A DNA stretch of 64,000 nt from Methanomicrobiaceae archaeon (GCA_029762625.1 JARVGI010000007.1:46365-110364), one strand, 5' to 3'; numbered from the stretch's first letter, positions 26,726 through 36,817 are shown. Notes: generated by a model not told the origin, from the sequence alone. Numbers and translations: made by a program.

Positions 26726-27919
26726 CTATCGCTCCGCTCCTCTCTCCCGGATCATGCGCCAACCCGCCTCCTCGGCCAGCCGCAGCACCTCCCGGAGCGG
26801 GATGCCCGCCGCCTGTGCACAGGCCCGCGCGTCCTCGTATTCCGCCTTCAGCGACGAGGGGAGGGGGCCGTCCCATCCCACCTTCACCCTGATGGGATAG
26901 GCCGCATCCCCGATCGTGACCGCAACGTCCTCGACGGTGCGCCGGGCAACGAAGCGGTGGACGGAGGGGATGCACCGGATGCCCAGCGTGCCGAGTTCGC
27001 GGGCGAGCAGGGCGGCGAGGCGGTCGGTATCGGCGGGGGCGCAGACGACGCGCACAAGGTGGCCTGCACGCCCCTTTTTCATGACCGCGGGAACGGCCGA
27101 AGCGTCCCGCGCCCCCTCCTCCATCAGCCGCCCGATCGCGTGGCCGATCATCTCCCCGGTCACGTCGTCGACATTGGTCTCGAGAATATCGACGCGATCG
27201 CTCTCCCTGCCGGGATCACCGGTCTCGAGCAGGGCGGCGCGCAGGACGTTGGGGATGTGGTCCGGATCCCTGCTCCCGGCACCGTAGCCGACCTCGAGCA
27301 CCCGTGCATCGTCGAGGGGAGCGCCCCCCACCGCGACGAACTCCGCCAGCAGCGCCGCCCCCGTGGGGGTGCAGAGCTCACGCTGCTCTCCGGTGAACCT
27401 GACCGACAGGCCCGCTTCGTGCAGGATCGCGATGGTCGCCGGTGCGGGAAGAGGAAAACTGCCGTGCGATCCTTTCGCAATCCCTTCCCCGAGCCCGACG
27501 GGGCGGACCACCACGGCGCCGGGAGCAAGGGCGTGGAAGGCCGTGCAGGCACCGATCACGTCGGCGACGGCATCGTCCGCACCCACCTCGTGAAAGTGGG
27601 CGTGGGCCCCGTGGACTGACGTCTCGGCCCGGTGGATGCGCTCGAAGACACGCCCGGCCATCCCTATCGCGGTTTGTGGGGCATCACAGGCGGCGACCCG
27701 CGCCAGCACCTCCTCGAGGGTCCGGTGCTCTTCTCCCGCCCCGGTCTCGATGCGGAGCGCCCGGATGCCGCAGCGGTCGACCACGCTGATCTCGGGCTCG
27801 CCCACCACCGAGCGCATCGCGCGCGCGACCGCCTCCCGGTCGGCACCGAGGGCAAGGAGCGCGGCGGTCACCATATCCCCCGCAACGCCGTTGAAGGGAT
27901 CAAAGAAGAGAATCTGCAT
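26726..27919 (-). CDS. larC: Nickel-pincer cofactor biosynthesis protein LarC (DUF111)
   Basis: A 397-residue LarC homologue, which inserts nickel into the pyridinium-3,5-bisthiocarboxylic acid mononucleotide of lactate racemase and other enzymes. It starts with FFDPFNGVAGDMVTAALLALG and has the His-rich VHGAHAHFHEVGADDAVADV, ETNVDDVTGEMIGHAI and KKGRAGHLVRVV. LarB and LarE are not in this window. In a methanogen with heavy nickel use (F430, hydrogenases) it probably serves another nickel-pincer enzyme rather than lactate racemase. Adjacent to radB but functionally unrelated. Confidence 0.93.
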   Translation of the reverse strand: MQILFFDPFNGVAGDMVTAALLALGADREAVARAMRSVVGEPEISVVDRCGIRALRIETGAGEEHRTLEEVLARVAACDAPQTAIGMAGRVFERIHRAETSVHGAHAHFHEVGADDAVADVIGACTAFHALAPGAVVVRPVGLGEGIAKGSHGSFPLPAPATIAILHEAGLSVRFTGEQRELCTPTGAALLAEFVAVGGAPLDDARVLEVGYGAGSRDPDHIPNVLRAALLETGDPGRESDRVDILETNVDDVTGEMIGHAIGRLMEEGARDASAVPAVMKKGRAGHLVRVVCAPADTDRLAALLARELGTLGIRCIPSVHRFVARRTVEDVAVTIGDAAYPIRVKVGWDGPLPSSLKAEYEDARACAQAAGIPLREVLRLAEEAGWRMIRERGAER

Positions 27920-27970
27920 GCGTAACAGTACTTATTAACTATGCCATATATGGTTTTAGAGTGATTCGAC
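27920..27970. promoter_or_regulatory. Divergent promoter of larC-radB and the Cdc48 gene
   Basis: A 51-base spacer between divergent starts, A+T-rich (acttattaactatgccatatatgg) in GC-rich surroundings. TATA-like elements serve both strands; leaders must be very short. Confidence 0.45.
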
Positions 27971-30502
27971 ATGTTCCTCAAGGTGGATAGCGCATATCCC
28001 GAGGATCAGGGCGGAGGGAAAGCCCGCCTCGATCCGGACACCATGTTGCAGCTGCGGCTCTCCCCCGGCGACCTCATCTATATCGAAGGGAAACGCCGGA
28101 CCGTTGCCAAAGTCTGGCGGATGATGGTGAATGACTGGAACCAGGGGAAGATTCGCATTGACAGTTTCACCCGCGCCAACGCCGAGGTAAGTATCGGGGA
28201 GCGCGTCCAGATCGCCAAGGTCGCCGAAGAGGTCGAAGCGACAAAGGTGGTATTCGCACCCCCCGAGGATCTCCCCCGGCAGGCGCCTATCAACTTCAAC
28301 CAGGCCATCAACCATTTCATCGATTTCCCGATGGCCAAAAACGATACCGTCCCCGTCCAGGCCGGGATGCCCTTCATGCAACCGCAGATCATCTCTTTCA
28401 AGGCGGTGGTCATGGAACCGGAAAACGCGGTCATCATCACGAAAAATACACAGATAGAGTTCTCCGACAAACCGGCGGTGGGGTTCGAGGGACTGAAGTA
28501 CACCTCCTATGAGGACATCGGCGGGCTGAAAGGCGAACTCCAGCGCGTGCGGGAGACAATCGAGCTGCCCATGCGCCATCCCGAGCTCTTCCGCAAGCTG
28601 GGCATCGATCCCCCCAAGGGCGTGCTCCTCTATGGCCCGCCGGGCACGGGCAAGACCCTCATCGCCAAGGCGGTGGCAAACGAGAGCGGGGCGAACTTCA
28701 TCCCCATCGCCGGGCCCGAGGTCATCTCCAAGTACTACGGGGAGAGCGAACAACGCCTGCGCGAGATATTTGAGGAGGCGCAGAGCAACGCCCCCTCCAT
28801 CATCTTCATCGACGAACTGGACTCCATCGCCCCCAAGCGCGAGGAGGTGACCGGCGAGGTGGAGCGCCGTGTCGTCGCCCAGCTGCTCACCATGATGGAC
28901 GGGCTCGAGGAACGCGGCGAGGTGGTGGTGATCGGGGCGACCAACCGCCTCGACGCCATCGACCCGGCGCTGCGCCGGCCGGGCCGGTTCGACCGCGAGA
29001 TCGAGATCGGCGTTCCCAACGAGGAGGACCGCCTGGAAGTGCTCCGCATCCACACCCGCGGCATGCCGCTGGAGGGTGAGAGCAAGATCCTCGCAAAACG
29101 CAGAGAAGTGCTCTTAAAAGAGGCGGAACCCAATGAAGCGGGCAGTGCGGATATGCGCGAGGAGCTCAAGGTCATGGAAGACGAGGTGATGCGGACGCGT
29201 GAGCGGTTCCTCGAGGAGTTCGCCACCCGGACAACCGGGTTCGTGGGGGCCGATCTCGCTGCGCTTGCCCGGGAAGCGGCCATGAAAGCCCTGAGAAGGT
29301 ATATGCCCGAGATCGATCTGGAGATGGACGAGATCGCCCCCGAGGTGCTCGAGTCGATGGAGGTCACCATCAACGATTTCCGCGATGCCCTGCGGGAGAT
29401 GCACCCCAGCGCCATGCGTGAGGTGTTTTTAGAGGTCTCCCACATCACCTGGAACGATATCGGCGGGCTCGAGAACGAAAAAGAGGAGGTGCGGGAAGCG
29501 GTGGAGTACCCCCTCACCCGCCGGAGCCGGTTCGAGCGCCTGGGGGTCGATCCCCCGCGCGGCGTGCTCCTCTATGGCCCGCCGGGCACGGGCAAGACCC
29601 TTATCGCCAAGGCGGTGGCAAACGAGAGCGGTGCGAACTTCATCGCCGTCCGGGGGCCCCAGCTGCTCTCCAAGTGGGTGGGGGAGAGCGAACGCGCTGT
29701 TCGAGAGGTCTTTCGCAAAGCGCGCCAGGTCGCCCCCGCGATCATCTTCTTCGACGAAATGGATGCCCTCGCTCCGGCACGGGGCGGCGGAGGCGATTCC
29801 CACGTCATCGAGAGCGTAGTCAACCAGATCCTCACCGAGATGGACGGCCTCGAGGACATGCGGGGCGTCATGGTGATGGGGGCGACCAACCGCCCCGAGC
29901 TCATCGACCCGGCACTGCTCAGGGCGGGCCGGTTCGACCGCCTCATTTACATCGCCGAGCCGGACAGGGAGAGCCGCAAGCGGATCCTTGACATCCATAC
30001 CCGGTCAATTCCCCTGAAAGGGTCGAGCATCGACGAGCTGGTCCGGATTACCGAGGGTTTGGACGAGAACAGGCTGGAAGATCTCTTCGATGCCATGAGT
30101 GACCGGATGATCGTCACCATCGACGATATGAAGGCCCAGCTCGCGGGGTTGAGCATAAACCACGGCGAGCCGCTGAGCATGCCCGAGCGCAGGGAGTCCA
30201 TTCTCGCGCACATACAAGCAGGATCGCTTCATCTGGTCGATCCTGCCCGCGATGCAATGCTCAACTTCCTCGCCGAGCAAACCGAGGGGTATGTGGGCTC
30301 GGACCTTGAACTGCTCTGCCGAGAGGCAACGATGTACGCCATGCGGCAGGGATCGAACCAGGTGGACCAGCACCATTTCGAAACCGCTCTCGGAAAAGTG
30401 CACCCCATGATGAACGAACGGCTCCGCGAGCACTACCGCCGCATCCAGCAGCATTTCAAGGGAGGGCTCCCCGCAGAGATCCAGCCTCCCGAATACCAGT
30501 AA
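27971..30502 (+). CDS. vat: Cdc48/VAT AAA+ ATPase with extended AAA lids
   Basis: An 843-residue archaeal Cdc48/p97 homologue, a hexameric unfoldase that feeds the proteasome. The N domain (residues 1-185, double-psi barrel plus CPN) is followed by two AAA modules, with Walker A GPPGTGKT near residues 221 and 536 and Walker B IIFIDELD / IIFFDEMD. Both modules carry extra helical sequence absent from the shorter archaeal form. In D1 it runs between HTRGMPLEG and [11 protein letters not shown], about 45 residues rich in Glu, Lys and Arg. In D2 it runs between HTRSIPLKG and [14 protein letters not shown], about 80 residues. A T-run (30505-30512) just after the stop fits a terminator. Confidence 0.95.
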   Translation: MFLKVDSAYPEDQGGGKARLDPDTMLQLRLSPGDLIYIEGKRRTVAKVWRMMVNDWNQGKIRIDSFTRANAEVSIGERVQIAKVAEEVEATKVVFAPPEDLPRQAPINFNQAINHFIDFPMAKNDTVPVQAGMPFMQPQIISFKAVVMEPENAVIITKNTQIEFSDKPAVGFEGLKYTSYEDIGGLKGELQRVRETIELPMRHPELFRKLGIDPPKGVLLYGPPGTGKTLIAKAVANESGANFIPIAGPEVISKYYGESEQRLREIFEEAQSNAPSIIFIDELDSIAPKREEVTGEVERRVVAQLLTMMDGLEERGEVVVIGATNRLDAIDPALRRPGRFDREIEIGVPNEEDRLEVLRIHTRGMPLEGESKILAKRREVLLKEAEPNEAGSADMREELKVMEDEVMRTRERFLEEFATRTTGFVGADLAALAREAAMKALRRYMPEIDLEMDEIAPEVLESMEVTINDFRDALREMHPSAMREVFLEVSHITWNDIGGLENEKEEVREAVEYPLTRRSRFERLGVDPPRGVLLYGPPGTGKTLIAKAVANESGANFIAVRGPQLLSKWVGESERAVREVFRKARQVAPAIIFFDEMDALAPARGGGGDSHVIESVVNQILTEMDGLEDMRGVMVMGATNRPELIDPALLRAGRFDRLIYIAEPDRESRKRILDIHTRSIPLKGSSIDELVRITEGLDENRLEDLFDAMSDRMIVTIDDMKAQLAGLSINHGEPLSMPERRESILAHIQAGSLHLVDPARDAMLNFLAEQTEGYVGSDLELLCREATMYAMRQGSNQVDQHHFETALGKVHPMMNERLREHYRRIQQHFKGGLPAEIQPPEYQ

Positions 30503-30513
30503 TCCTTTTTTTG
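30503..30513 (+). terminator. T-rich terminator after vat
   Basis: The stop codon is followed at once by aatcctttttttt, an oligo-T run of the kind that ends transcription in archaea. It separates vat from the acyl-CoA-ligase-like gene. Confidence 0.5.
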
Positions 30514-30600
30514 GCGGCGTTTTCCGAACCTTTATGGCGCAATGCGCAGACATATGCATCAGAGTATATCAGTGCCACACCTCTACGCCGGGAGCCCGCC

Positions 30601-32136
30601 ATGACGAATTTCACCGCATTTCTGGATATCAATGCCCGCTTTGAGGATAAGCCCGCACTCGTCCACCCGACGTCGGGCCGCAGCTGCACCTACCGGGAAC
30701 TGCTCGCCGAAACGATGCACGTGGCGTCCGGCCTTGCGGCGCTTGGTATTTCCAAAGGAGACCGGGTGTGCATCTACCTCGACAGTTCGCCGGAGTACCT
30801 GATCAGCTTTTGCGCCGTCTGGCGAGCAGGCGCCATCGCCGTGCCGCTCAATATCGCCCTCCGCAAAGGCGAGGTGCGCTACCATGTCGACGATGCCGGG
30901 GCAAAGGCCCTCATCACCTCGAAGCAGGGCTGGGAGACCGCCAGGGGGGCATGCTCACGCACCGCCACGCTCTCCTCCGTGATCATCGTGGACGGCGACA
31001 TCAAAGGCACCATCCGGTGGAGCAGTCTCGGGGAGCAGGGCGTGACAGTTCCTCCCGTCCACTGCGACTGCAACGACCTCTGCCAGCTCCAGTACACCTC
31101 GGGGACGACCGGAAAGCCGAAAGGGGCGATGCTCACCCACGGCAACTGGATGGCGGCGATGGACGCCGAACGGGACGTACTGGATCTGTGCAAAGAGGAT
31201 GTCTACCTCGGCATCTACCCCATGGCCCACGTGGGCGTGAGCTGGGGGATCGCCGTCCTGAAGGCCGGGGGGACATGGGTGATCATGGAGCGCTTCGATC
31301 TCGACCGCTACCTCGATCTCGTTGAATCGACGAAGGCGACCGTGGTGGCGGGCATGCCGCCGGTGATCCACTCCCTCCTGGAGACGCCTCCCGGCACCGA
31401 AGAGAAGTTCGCGAGCGCCCGCCTGATGATCAGCGGCGGCGGACCGCTCCATCCGCACGTCTGGAAGGCGTTCCACACGCGGTTCGGCACCCCCATCGTG
31501 AATGCATACGGGCTTTCCGAGACCATCGTGGTCGGGACCGGCACGGCCATCCGCCCCGAGGATTACGAGACCGCCGATGAATTCAGGAGCGTCGGAAAAC
31601 CTGTCGGCTATTCCGAGGTGACCATCGTCGATCTCAACGACCCTTCCGTCTCCCTTCCCGCGGGCGAGGTGGGCGAGATCGCATTGCGGGGGCCGGCGGT
31701 GGCACGGGGCTACTGGAATATGCCCGGTGCGACGCGGGATGTATTCCTGCCAGACGGGTGGTTTTTGACCGGCGATATCGGGTATATCGATGCAGACGGC
31801 ATGCTGGCCATCACCGACCGGAAAAAGGACATGATCGTCATGTCGGGGTGGAAAATCTATCCCACCGAAGTGGAGAAGGTGCTCATCGAACATCCCGGGA
31901 TACGGGATGTCGCCATTTTCGGCATACCCGATCTGCACCGCGGGGAGATCCCCGTCGCCGCCGTGGTGCCAGAAAAGGGCTGCATCATTTCCCCCGAAGA
32001 TCTCATGGCGTTCGGAAAGGCCCGCCTCGCCGGCTACAAAGTCCCGCGGAAAGTGGTGATCCTCGACGAGCTGCCCCGGGTCCACGGGTGGAAGCTGCTC
32101 CGGAGGGACCTGCGGGACCGGTTCCGCGAGGCCTGA
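30601..32136 (+). CDS. AMP-dependent synthetase/ligase (acyl-CoA ligase-like)
   Basis: An ANL-superfamily adenylating enzyme of 511 residues that activates a carboxylate as acyl-AMP, usually then forming an acyl-CoA. Motif A3 is YTSGTTGKPKGAML, A5 is NAYGLSETIVVG, A8 is TGDIGYIDADGM and the hinge is DRKKDMIVMSGWKIYPTEVE; the A10 lysine region (VHGWKLLRRDLRD) closes the protein. The pattern fits medium/long-chain acyl-CoA ligases, but methanogens lack beta-oxidation, so the acid is unknown. ATG at 30601 has GGGAG upstream; no family sequence lies before it. Confidence 0.9.
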   Translation: MTNFTAFLDINARFEDKPALVHPTSGRSCTYRELLAETMHVASGLAALGISKGDRVCIYLDSSPEYLISFCAVWRAGAIAVPLNIALRKGEVRYHVDDAGAKALITSKQGWETARGACSRTATLSSVIIVDGDIKGTIRWSSLGEQGVTVPPVHCDCNDLCQLQYTSGTTGKPKGAMLTHGNWMAAMDAERDVLDLCKEDVYLGIYPMAHVGVSWGIAVLKAGGTWVIMERFDLDRYLDLVESTKATVVAGMPPVIHSLLETPPGTEEKFASARLMISGGGPLHPHVWKAFHTRFGTPIVNAYGLSETIVVGTGTAIRPEDYETADEFRSVGKPVGYSEVTIVDLNDPSVSLPAGEVGEIALRGPAVARGYWNMPGATRDVFLPDGWFLTGDIGYIDADGMLAITDRKKDMIVMSGWKIYPTEVEKVLIEHPGIRDVAIFGIPDLHRGEIPVAAVVPEKGCIISPEDLMAFGKARLAGYKVPRKVVILDELPRVHGWKLLRRDLRDRFREA

Positions 32137-32237
32137 ATTGCGCCCGCTTGATCCCCCGATATCCGAATAATGCAGGCAATTTGCGTCAAATATACGTGGA
32201 TACTTATTTATTTGCCGGCAGAAGATAGGTAATTGGA
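32137..32237 (+). promoter_or_regulatory. Promoter of the P-loop-less KaiC-like gene
   Basis: A+T-rich spacer (about 32185-32225, atacttatttatttg) before the start at 32238, the clearest TATA-like element before the signalling cassette. Another, weaker A+T patch (aaaaaatacacatatacc, about 32889-32906) precedes the FIST gene. Confidence 0.45.
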
Positions 32238-32849
32238 ATGCCACAGGATACGAAGGCGGAAAACGTCGAAGGGAGGCCGCGACGCCCGACGGGGATAGCA
32301 GGCCTCGATTTCCAGCTGGGGGGAGGGTTTCCGGAAGGCACCTCCGTCGTACTCTACGGGGGGGCCCTGACCGGGTCGGACCGCATGGCCAAGCAGTTCT
32401 GGAAGGCGGACGACCGGGAGGGCAGGTACTTCATGATCGATTCGGTGGTCGAGGAAGGAATGATCGATGTGCTGAGCACGAAGCCCGAAGACCTCACCAA
32501 AGAGATACAGGGCGAGAGAATCGTGGTCGATTCGCTCTCCAGCATCATCATCGAGGAGGGGATCGACGTCGCCCTCCGGCTCCTGACCGAGGGGATCAGC
32601 GCCGCAAAGGAGGCGGGGGGCAACGCACTCTTCCTCATGTACGACGGGCTGCACACCCGCATGGAAGAGATACGGGTGATGCGGGCGACGGACGTTTTCA
32701 TCACCCTTCTCGAAGAGTACCACGGCAACGTCGTCGAGCGGAAACTCGTTATCAACAAACTGCTCTACGCGGACGTGCCGTCCCGGATTTACCCCTACAA
32801 TATCATGGATTACGGGCTGGAGCTCTCCACCACCGCACGCGTGGTCTGA
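32238..32849 (+). CDS. RecA/KaiC-superfamily protein with a lost P-loop
   Basis: A 203-residue protein with the layout of a KaiC-like RecA domain: an N-terminal PTGIAGLDFQLGGGFPEG matches the (T/S)GI-LD-LLGGG-P-G entry of the family, and RIVVDSLSSIII matches Walker B. The Walker A position reads YGGALTGSDRMAKQF, so the GKT/GKS lysine and threonine are replaced by Ser and Asp; ATP hydrolysis in the usual way is unlikely. It precedes the FIST, histidine kinase and response regulator genes on the same strand (64-base gap), suggesting a signalling scaffold or nucleotide sensor. The frame is intact, so function is probably kept. Confidence 0.8.
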   Translation: MPQDTKAENVEGRPRRPTGIAGLDFQLGGGFPEGTSVVLYGGALTGSDRMAKQFWKADDREGRYFMIDSVVEEGMIDVLSTKPEDLTKEIQGERIVVDSLSSIIIEEGIDVALRLLTEGISAAKEAGGNALFLMYDGLHTRMEEIRVMRATDVFITLLEEYHGNVVERKLVINKLLYADVPSRIYPYNIMDYGLELSTTARVV

Positions 32850-32913
32850 TTTTCCCCCTCTTTTTCCCGCACGAAGCCCCTCCGGTGGAAAAAAATACAC
32901 ATATACCACCGGA

Positions 32914-34113
32914 ATGCCAGACCTGAACTGTACGGAGGGCCGGGATGTGGGGATGCGGCGCCTTCCCCCTGCCGCCCTTCAGGAGGACAGGTCTATCTAC
33001 ATCCGCGAAGCCACAATCGATTCCATCACCGCCGCCGTTGACGCGCGCGCGCCCGTAACCGACGAGGTGGTGGCGATCTTCCTCGGGGAAGCGCACCGGC
33101 CCGATCTGGAACAGCTGGTCTCGGCGCTGAATGAACGGGACATCGCATTTTTCGGGGGATTTTTCCCGGGGATCATCCACGGGGCACACGTCTCGGCCTC
33201 AGGCGCACTCGTCGTCTCCCTGCCCGTGCTGAGCCCCCCCATCCTGATCAGGGGACTGGACCGGGCAGGGCTCGCGCTCCCCGACTTCCCCGCTTTTCTC
33301 ACCCGCAGCCCTCCCCTGAAAGCCACCGCGCTCATCTTCATGGACGGGCTCTCGGCGCACATCTCCCACTTCCTCTCGGAGGTCTTCAACAAGCTCGGCA
33401 GCGCCGTTAAATATCTCGGCGGGGGAGCCGGATCCCTCAGCCTTGTGCAGGAACCCTGCATTTTCACCAGCGAGGGGGTGTTTTGCGACGCCGCGGTGGT
33501 CTGCTTTCTTCCCCTCGAGAGCAGGATCGGGGTGCGGCACGGGTGGGTGCATTTCGACGGCCCGTTCGTCGCCACGAAAACCTCGGGAACGGTCATCCAC
33601 GAGCTCAACTGGCGGCCGGCGTTCGAGGTCTACGCGAGGGCAATCGAAGCCGACTGCAGAGAGACTATCTCGGAAGACGGCTTCTTTTCGCTCGCAAAGC
33701 AGTACCCGTTCGGCATCGGCACCGAGGCCAACGAGTACATCGTGCGCGATCCCATCAGGGTGCAGGGCGCGGACATCGTCTGCGTGGGCGAAGTCCCCGA
33801 ACACTCGGTGCTCAGTATCCTGCGAGGAGAGCGTGCCAATCTCATCGCTGCGGCGGGATGCGCCGCACGGGACTGCATGGATGCCGGGGGAGCACCCGCG
33901 CGGGGCACCGTGGTCGTGGACTGTGTCTCCCGGATGCTCTACCTCGGTGATGTCTTCGAAGAGGAGGTCGCCGTCATTTCCGCCACGGTCGCCGCGGGGG
34001 ACGGATCGGCGCCTCCCTTCGGCGTGCTGAGCCTGGGAGAGATTGCCGGCGAGGGCGACGTGTTTTTGGAATTTTTCAACAAGACGGTCGTCGTGGGGAG
34101 GTTCTATGAGTGA
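32914..34113 (+). CDS. FIST-domain sensory protein (FIST N + FIST C)
   Basis: A 399-residue soluble FIST protein. FIST domains are predicted intracellular ligand sensors for small molecules such as amino acids. The FIST_N part includes LGGGAGSLSLVQEPCIFTSE and the run ALIFMDGLSAHIS; the C-terminal part has NWRPAFEVYARAI, PFGIGTEANEYIVRDPI and a closing FGVLSLGEIAGEGDVFLEFFNKT, the normal FIST_C end. The stop overlaps the start of the histidine kinase (ATGAGTGA), so the two are translationally coupled and probably partners. An in-frame ATG at 32953 is an alternative start, closer to the domain. Confidence 0.88.
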   Translation: MPDLNCTEGRDVGMRRLPPAALQEDRSIYIREATIDSITAAVDARAPVTDEVVAIFLGEAHRPDLEQLVSALNERDIAFFGGFFPGIIHGAHVSASGALVVSLPVLSPPILIRGLDRAGLALPDFPAFLTRSPPLKATALIFMDGLSAHISHFLSEVFNKLGSAVKYLGGGAGSLSLVQEPCIFTSEGVFCDAAVVCFLPLESRIGVRHGWVHFDGPFVATKTSGTVIHELNWRPAFEVYARAIEADCRETISEDGFFSLAKQYPFGIGTEANEYIVRDPIRVQGADIVCVGEVPEHSVLSILRGERANLIAAAGCAARDCMDAGGAPARGTVVVDCVSRMLYLGDVFEEEVAVISATVAAGDGSAPPFGVLSLGEIAGEGDVFLEFFNKTVVVGRFYE

Positions 34114-36421
34114 GCGGACGGGCAAGAGCACGGTGCTGCGCGACCTCTCCCTCCTCTACGAGATCTCCCTATCGGTAGGAAGCTCGCTCGACCTGATCGA
34201 GAACTGCGACCAGTTCATAAAAAAACTGCTCTCGAAAAAGAACTTCACCTATGCAGCGGTCTGGATTGCCAACAGGGCCATCACGGGAAAACCGGGCACC
34301 GGTGCCACGCTGGTCTACGCCAACCCGGAATCGATGGCGGATGTCCGGTGTGTCACGCTCGATCACCCCCTGTTTTCCCGCATCGCCTCCAACCAACCCC
34401 TCTCGTGCTGCGCACACGACCCCCTGTTTGCCGAGGCGTCCGCCGCGCACAGGATCGGCAGAGGCGTCGTGGCCTTCTTCCCCCTCGGGGACATCGGCGT
34501 CCTCGAGATCGCGTCCGCCAGGCGCACCGTTCCCCTGCCCGACTACGAGCTCAACCAGCTGCACGCGGTGATCAGCAGGTTCGCTGTCTCCCTCAAAGGG
34601 TGCCTTGCCCACGAGCAGCAGCTCTGGAAAGAGACGGAAGAGAGAAAACGGGCAGAACGCGCCCGGCTCGACTCAGAAAAACTCTACCGGACCATTTTCG
34701 AGTCGACGGGGACGGCCATTGTCATTTTGAGCCCCGATCTGCTCATCACCCACGTCAATTCGGAAACCGAGAGACTCAGCGGCTATGCACGCAGCGAGCT
34801 GGTGGGAGCGGGGATTGACATTCTTCTCGTCCCCTCCGACTCGATGCGCGTCAGGGAGCTCAGCGCATTGCGCAGGGAAAACCCCATCGCCGCACCGAAC
34901 CCGTACGAATTTTCGTATATCACGCGGCAGGGGGTGGTGCGGCGGGCATACGTCACTACGGCGATCATCCCCGGAACGGGTGACACCATCGCCTCCGTGA
35001 TGGACATCACCGAGCGGAAACAGGCGGAGGAGTCCCTGCGCATCATGAAAAATGCTCTCGATTCCTCCATTAACGGCACGTTCCTTACATCGCCTTCCAG
35101 CCACATCACCTACATCAACGATTCCGTCCTCTCGATGTGGGGCTACGCGCGGGTGGAAAACCTCATCGGACGCCCGATCTGGGCGTTTTTCAATGCGGGT
35201 CCCGCGCAGACCGGGGAGATCGCGCGGGCCCTCGAGAGCAACGGATGGTGGATCGGCGAGCTTTCCGCAACCAGGGCGAACGGGACGCTCTTCGACGTGC
35301 AGCTGTCCATGACCCGCATCCCTGGCGAGGGGGAGAGCAGCCCCTCCATTCTCTGCTCCTGCGTGGACATCACGGAGCGCAAGGACATCGAAGCGGCGCT
35401 CCGGGTGAGCGAGATCCGGTTCCGGGAACTGGCCGACTCCCTCCCCCAGATCGTGTTCGAGACCGATCACGCAGGCCGGATTCTCTTCCTCAATCACATC
35501 GGCCAGCGGGTGCTCGGGCTCACTGCCGGGGATATCGCCGGGGGCGTCCATCTCGCGGGTGCCTTCGGGGAGGAGGAGCGATCCGCCCTCGAGAACTTCC
35601 TCGAAGGCCTGCGTACCGGAACAAGGAAGAGCATGCACCGTGAATTTGCGCTCGTCAACGCAGACGGCAATACCGTCCACGTGCTCGTCCATGCCTCGCC
35701 CATCCTCGCCGGCACCGTTCCCATCGGGTTACGGGGCATCGCCACCGACATCAGCGACCAGAAGGCGCAGGAGGAGCTGATCCGCACATCGCTCGAAGAG
35801 AAGGTGATGCTGATCAAGGAGGTGCACCACCGGGTGAAAAACAACATGCAGGTGATCTCGGCAATCCTCTCCCTGCAGGCGGACTGTCTCGAGGACGAAT
35901 CGACCCTGCAGGTGCTGCGTGAGTGCCAGAACCGGATCATCACCATGGCGCTCATCCACGAAAAACTCTACCAGGGCACGGGTTTCCTGCGGATCGACTT
36001 CGCCGAGTACGTGGATCACCTGCTCGATCACATCGCCAGCATCTTCGGGCCGAAAGCCGCCCATGTCGACTTTCGCACTGCCGTGTCGGTCGGGGAGATG
36101 GACATCGACACCGCCATCCCCTGCGGCATGATCATCAGCGAACTGGTCAACAATTCCCTCAAATACGCTTTTCCCGGCGACCGTGACGGGGAGATTGCGG
36201 TATGCATCGCCGATGACGGCGACGGCACGTGCACCATCCGCATCAGCGACAACGGGGTGGGCCTGCCCGAGGGCTTTATCCCGGACCGGTCCGGGTCCCT
36301 CGGCCTCCACCTGGTCCGCATGCTCGCCGTGAAGCAATTGCAGGGCACGCTGGACGTACAGAGCAATGCAGGAGTTACTTATACCATCACTTTCAAATCC
36401 CCTACTGATCGGATGAGATAG
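34106..36421 (+). CDS. Cytoplasmic sensor histidine kinase (GAF-like, three PAS, HisKA_2/HATPase)
   Basis: A 771-residue kinase without membrane segments. Residues 1-170 look GAF-like (LLYEISLSVGSSLDL, then a beta-rich stretch); a coiled segment (about 170-195) leads to three PAS domains (about 195-305, 315-430 and 440-555), the first two ending in the PAC-type DITERK. The dimerisation and phosphoacceptor helix of the HisKA_2 type reads LIKEVHHRVKNNMQVISAIL; the HATPase domain has SELVNNSLKYAF (N box), ISDNGVGLPEG (G1) and GSLGLHLVRML (G2). It overlaps the FIST gene by 8 bases and is followed 3 bases later by its likely response regulator. Input is probably cytosolic: redox, ligand or the FIST partner. 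Confidence 0.93.
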   Translation: MSERTGKSTVLRDLSLLYEISLSVGSSLDLIENCDQFIKKLLSKKNFTYAAVWIANRAITGKPGTGATLVYANPESMADVRCVTLDHPLFSRIASNQPLSCCAHDPLFAEASAAHRIGRGVVAFFPLGDIGVLEIASARRTVPLPDYELNQLHAVISRFAVSLKGCLAHEQQLWKETEERKRAERARLDSEKLYRTIFESTGTAIVILSPDLLITHVNSETERLSGYARSELVGAGIDILLVPSDSMRVRELSALRRENPIAAPNPYEFSYITRQGVVRRAYVTTAIIPGTGDTIASVMDITERKQAEESLRIMKNALDSSINGTFLTSPSSHITYINDSVLSMWGYARVENLIGRPIWAFFNAGPAQTGEIARALESNGWWIGELSATRANGTLFDVQLSMTRIPGEGESSPSILCSCVDITERKDIEAALRVSEIRFRELADSLPQIVFETDHAGRILFLNHIGQRVLGLTAGDIAGGVHLAGAFGEEERSALENFLEGLRTGTRKSMHREFALVNADGNTVHVLVHASPILAGTVPIGLRGIATDISDQKAQEELIRTSLEEKVMLIKEVHHRVKNNMQVISAILSLQADCLEDESTLQVLRECQNRIITMALIHEKLYQGTGFLRIDFAEYVDHLLDHIASIFGPKAAHVDFRTAVSVGEMDIDTAIPCGMIISELVNNSLKYAFPGDRDGEIAVCIADDGDGTCTIRISDNGVGLPEGFIPDRSGSLGLHLVRMLAVKQLQGTLDVQSNAGVTYTITFKSPTDRMR

Positions 36422-36424
36422 TGC

Positions 36425-36799
36425 ATGACAGCAAAGCGCATCATGGTAGTCGAGGATGATGTCATTATCGCCTCGCTCATCGAGAACAGGCTGAAAAAAC
36501 TCGGCTATGAGGTCTGCGGCATATGTGATGCGGGGGAAGACGCGATTGTGAACGCCGCAGAGCACCGACCTGACCTGGTGCTGATGGACATCCGGTTGCG
36601 GGGCGCAATCGACGGCATCGACGCCGCCGGCGAGATCAGGTCGGACATCGGCATCCCCTGTATCTTTCTGACCTCGTACTCAGACAGGGACACCATCGAG
36701 AGGGCGAAAGCAATACGGCCGGAGGGATTCATCCTCAAGCCCTTCACCGACGACGCACTGCGGTCCGCCATCGAGATCGCCTTCTCCCACAGGGAATGA
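36425..36799 (+). CDS. Single-domain response regulator (receiver only)
   Basis: A 124-residue CheY-like receiver domain. The acidic pocket is VVEDD near the start, the phosphoacceptor Asp is in LVLMDIRLRG (about residue 56), the conserved Ser/Thr is in FLTSYSD and the Lys in ILKPFTDDAL. It has no output domain, so it must act through protein contacts, as do many archaeal receivers. It lies 3 bases after the kinase and is almost surely its target. T-rich sequence (ctctttttcccc) follows the stop. Confidence 0.94.
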   Translation: MTAKRIMVVEDDVIIASLIENRLKKLGYEVCGICDAGEDAIVNAAEHRPDLVLMDIRLRGAIDGIDAAGEIRSDIGIPCIFLTSYSDRDTIERAKAIRPEGFILKPFTDDALRSAIEIAFSHRE

Positions 36800-36817
36800 A
36801 TCCTCTTTTTCCCCACC

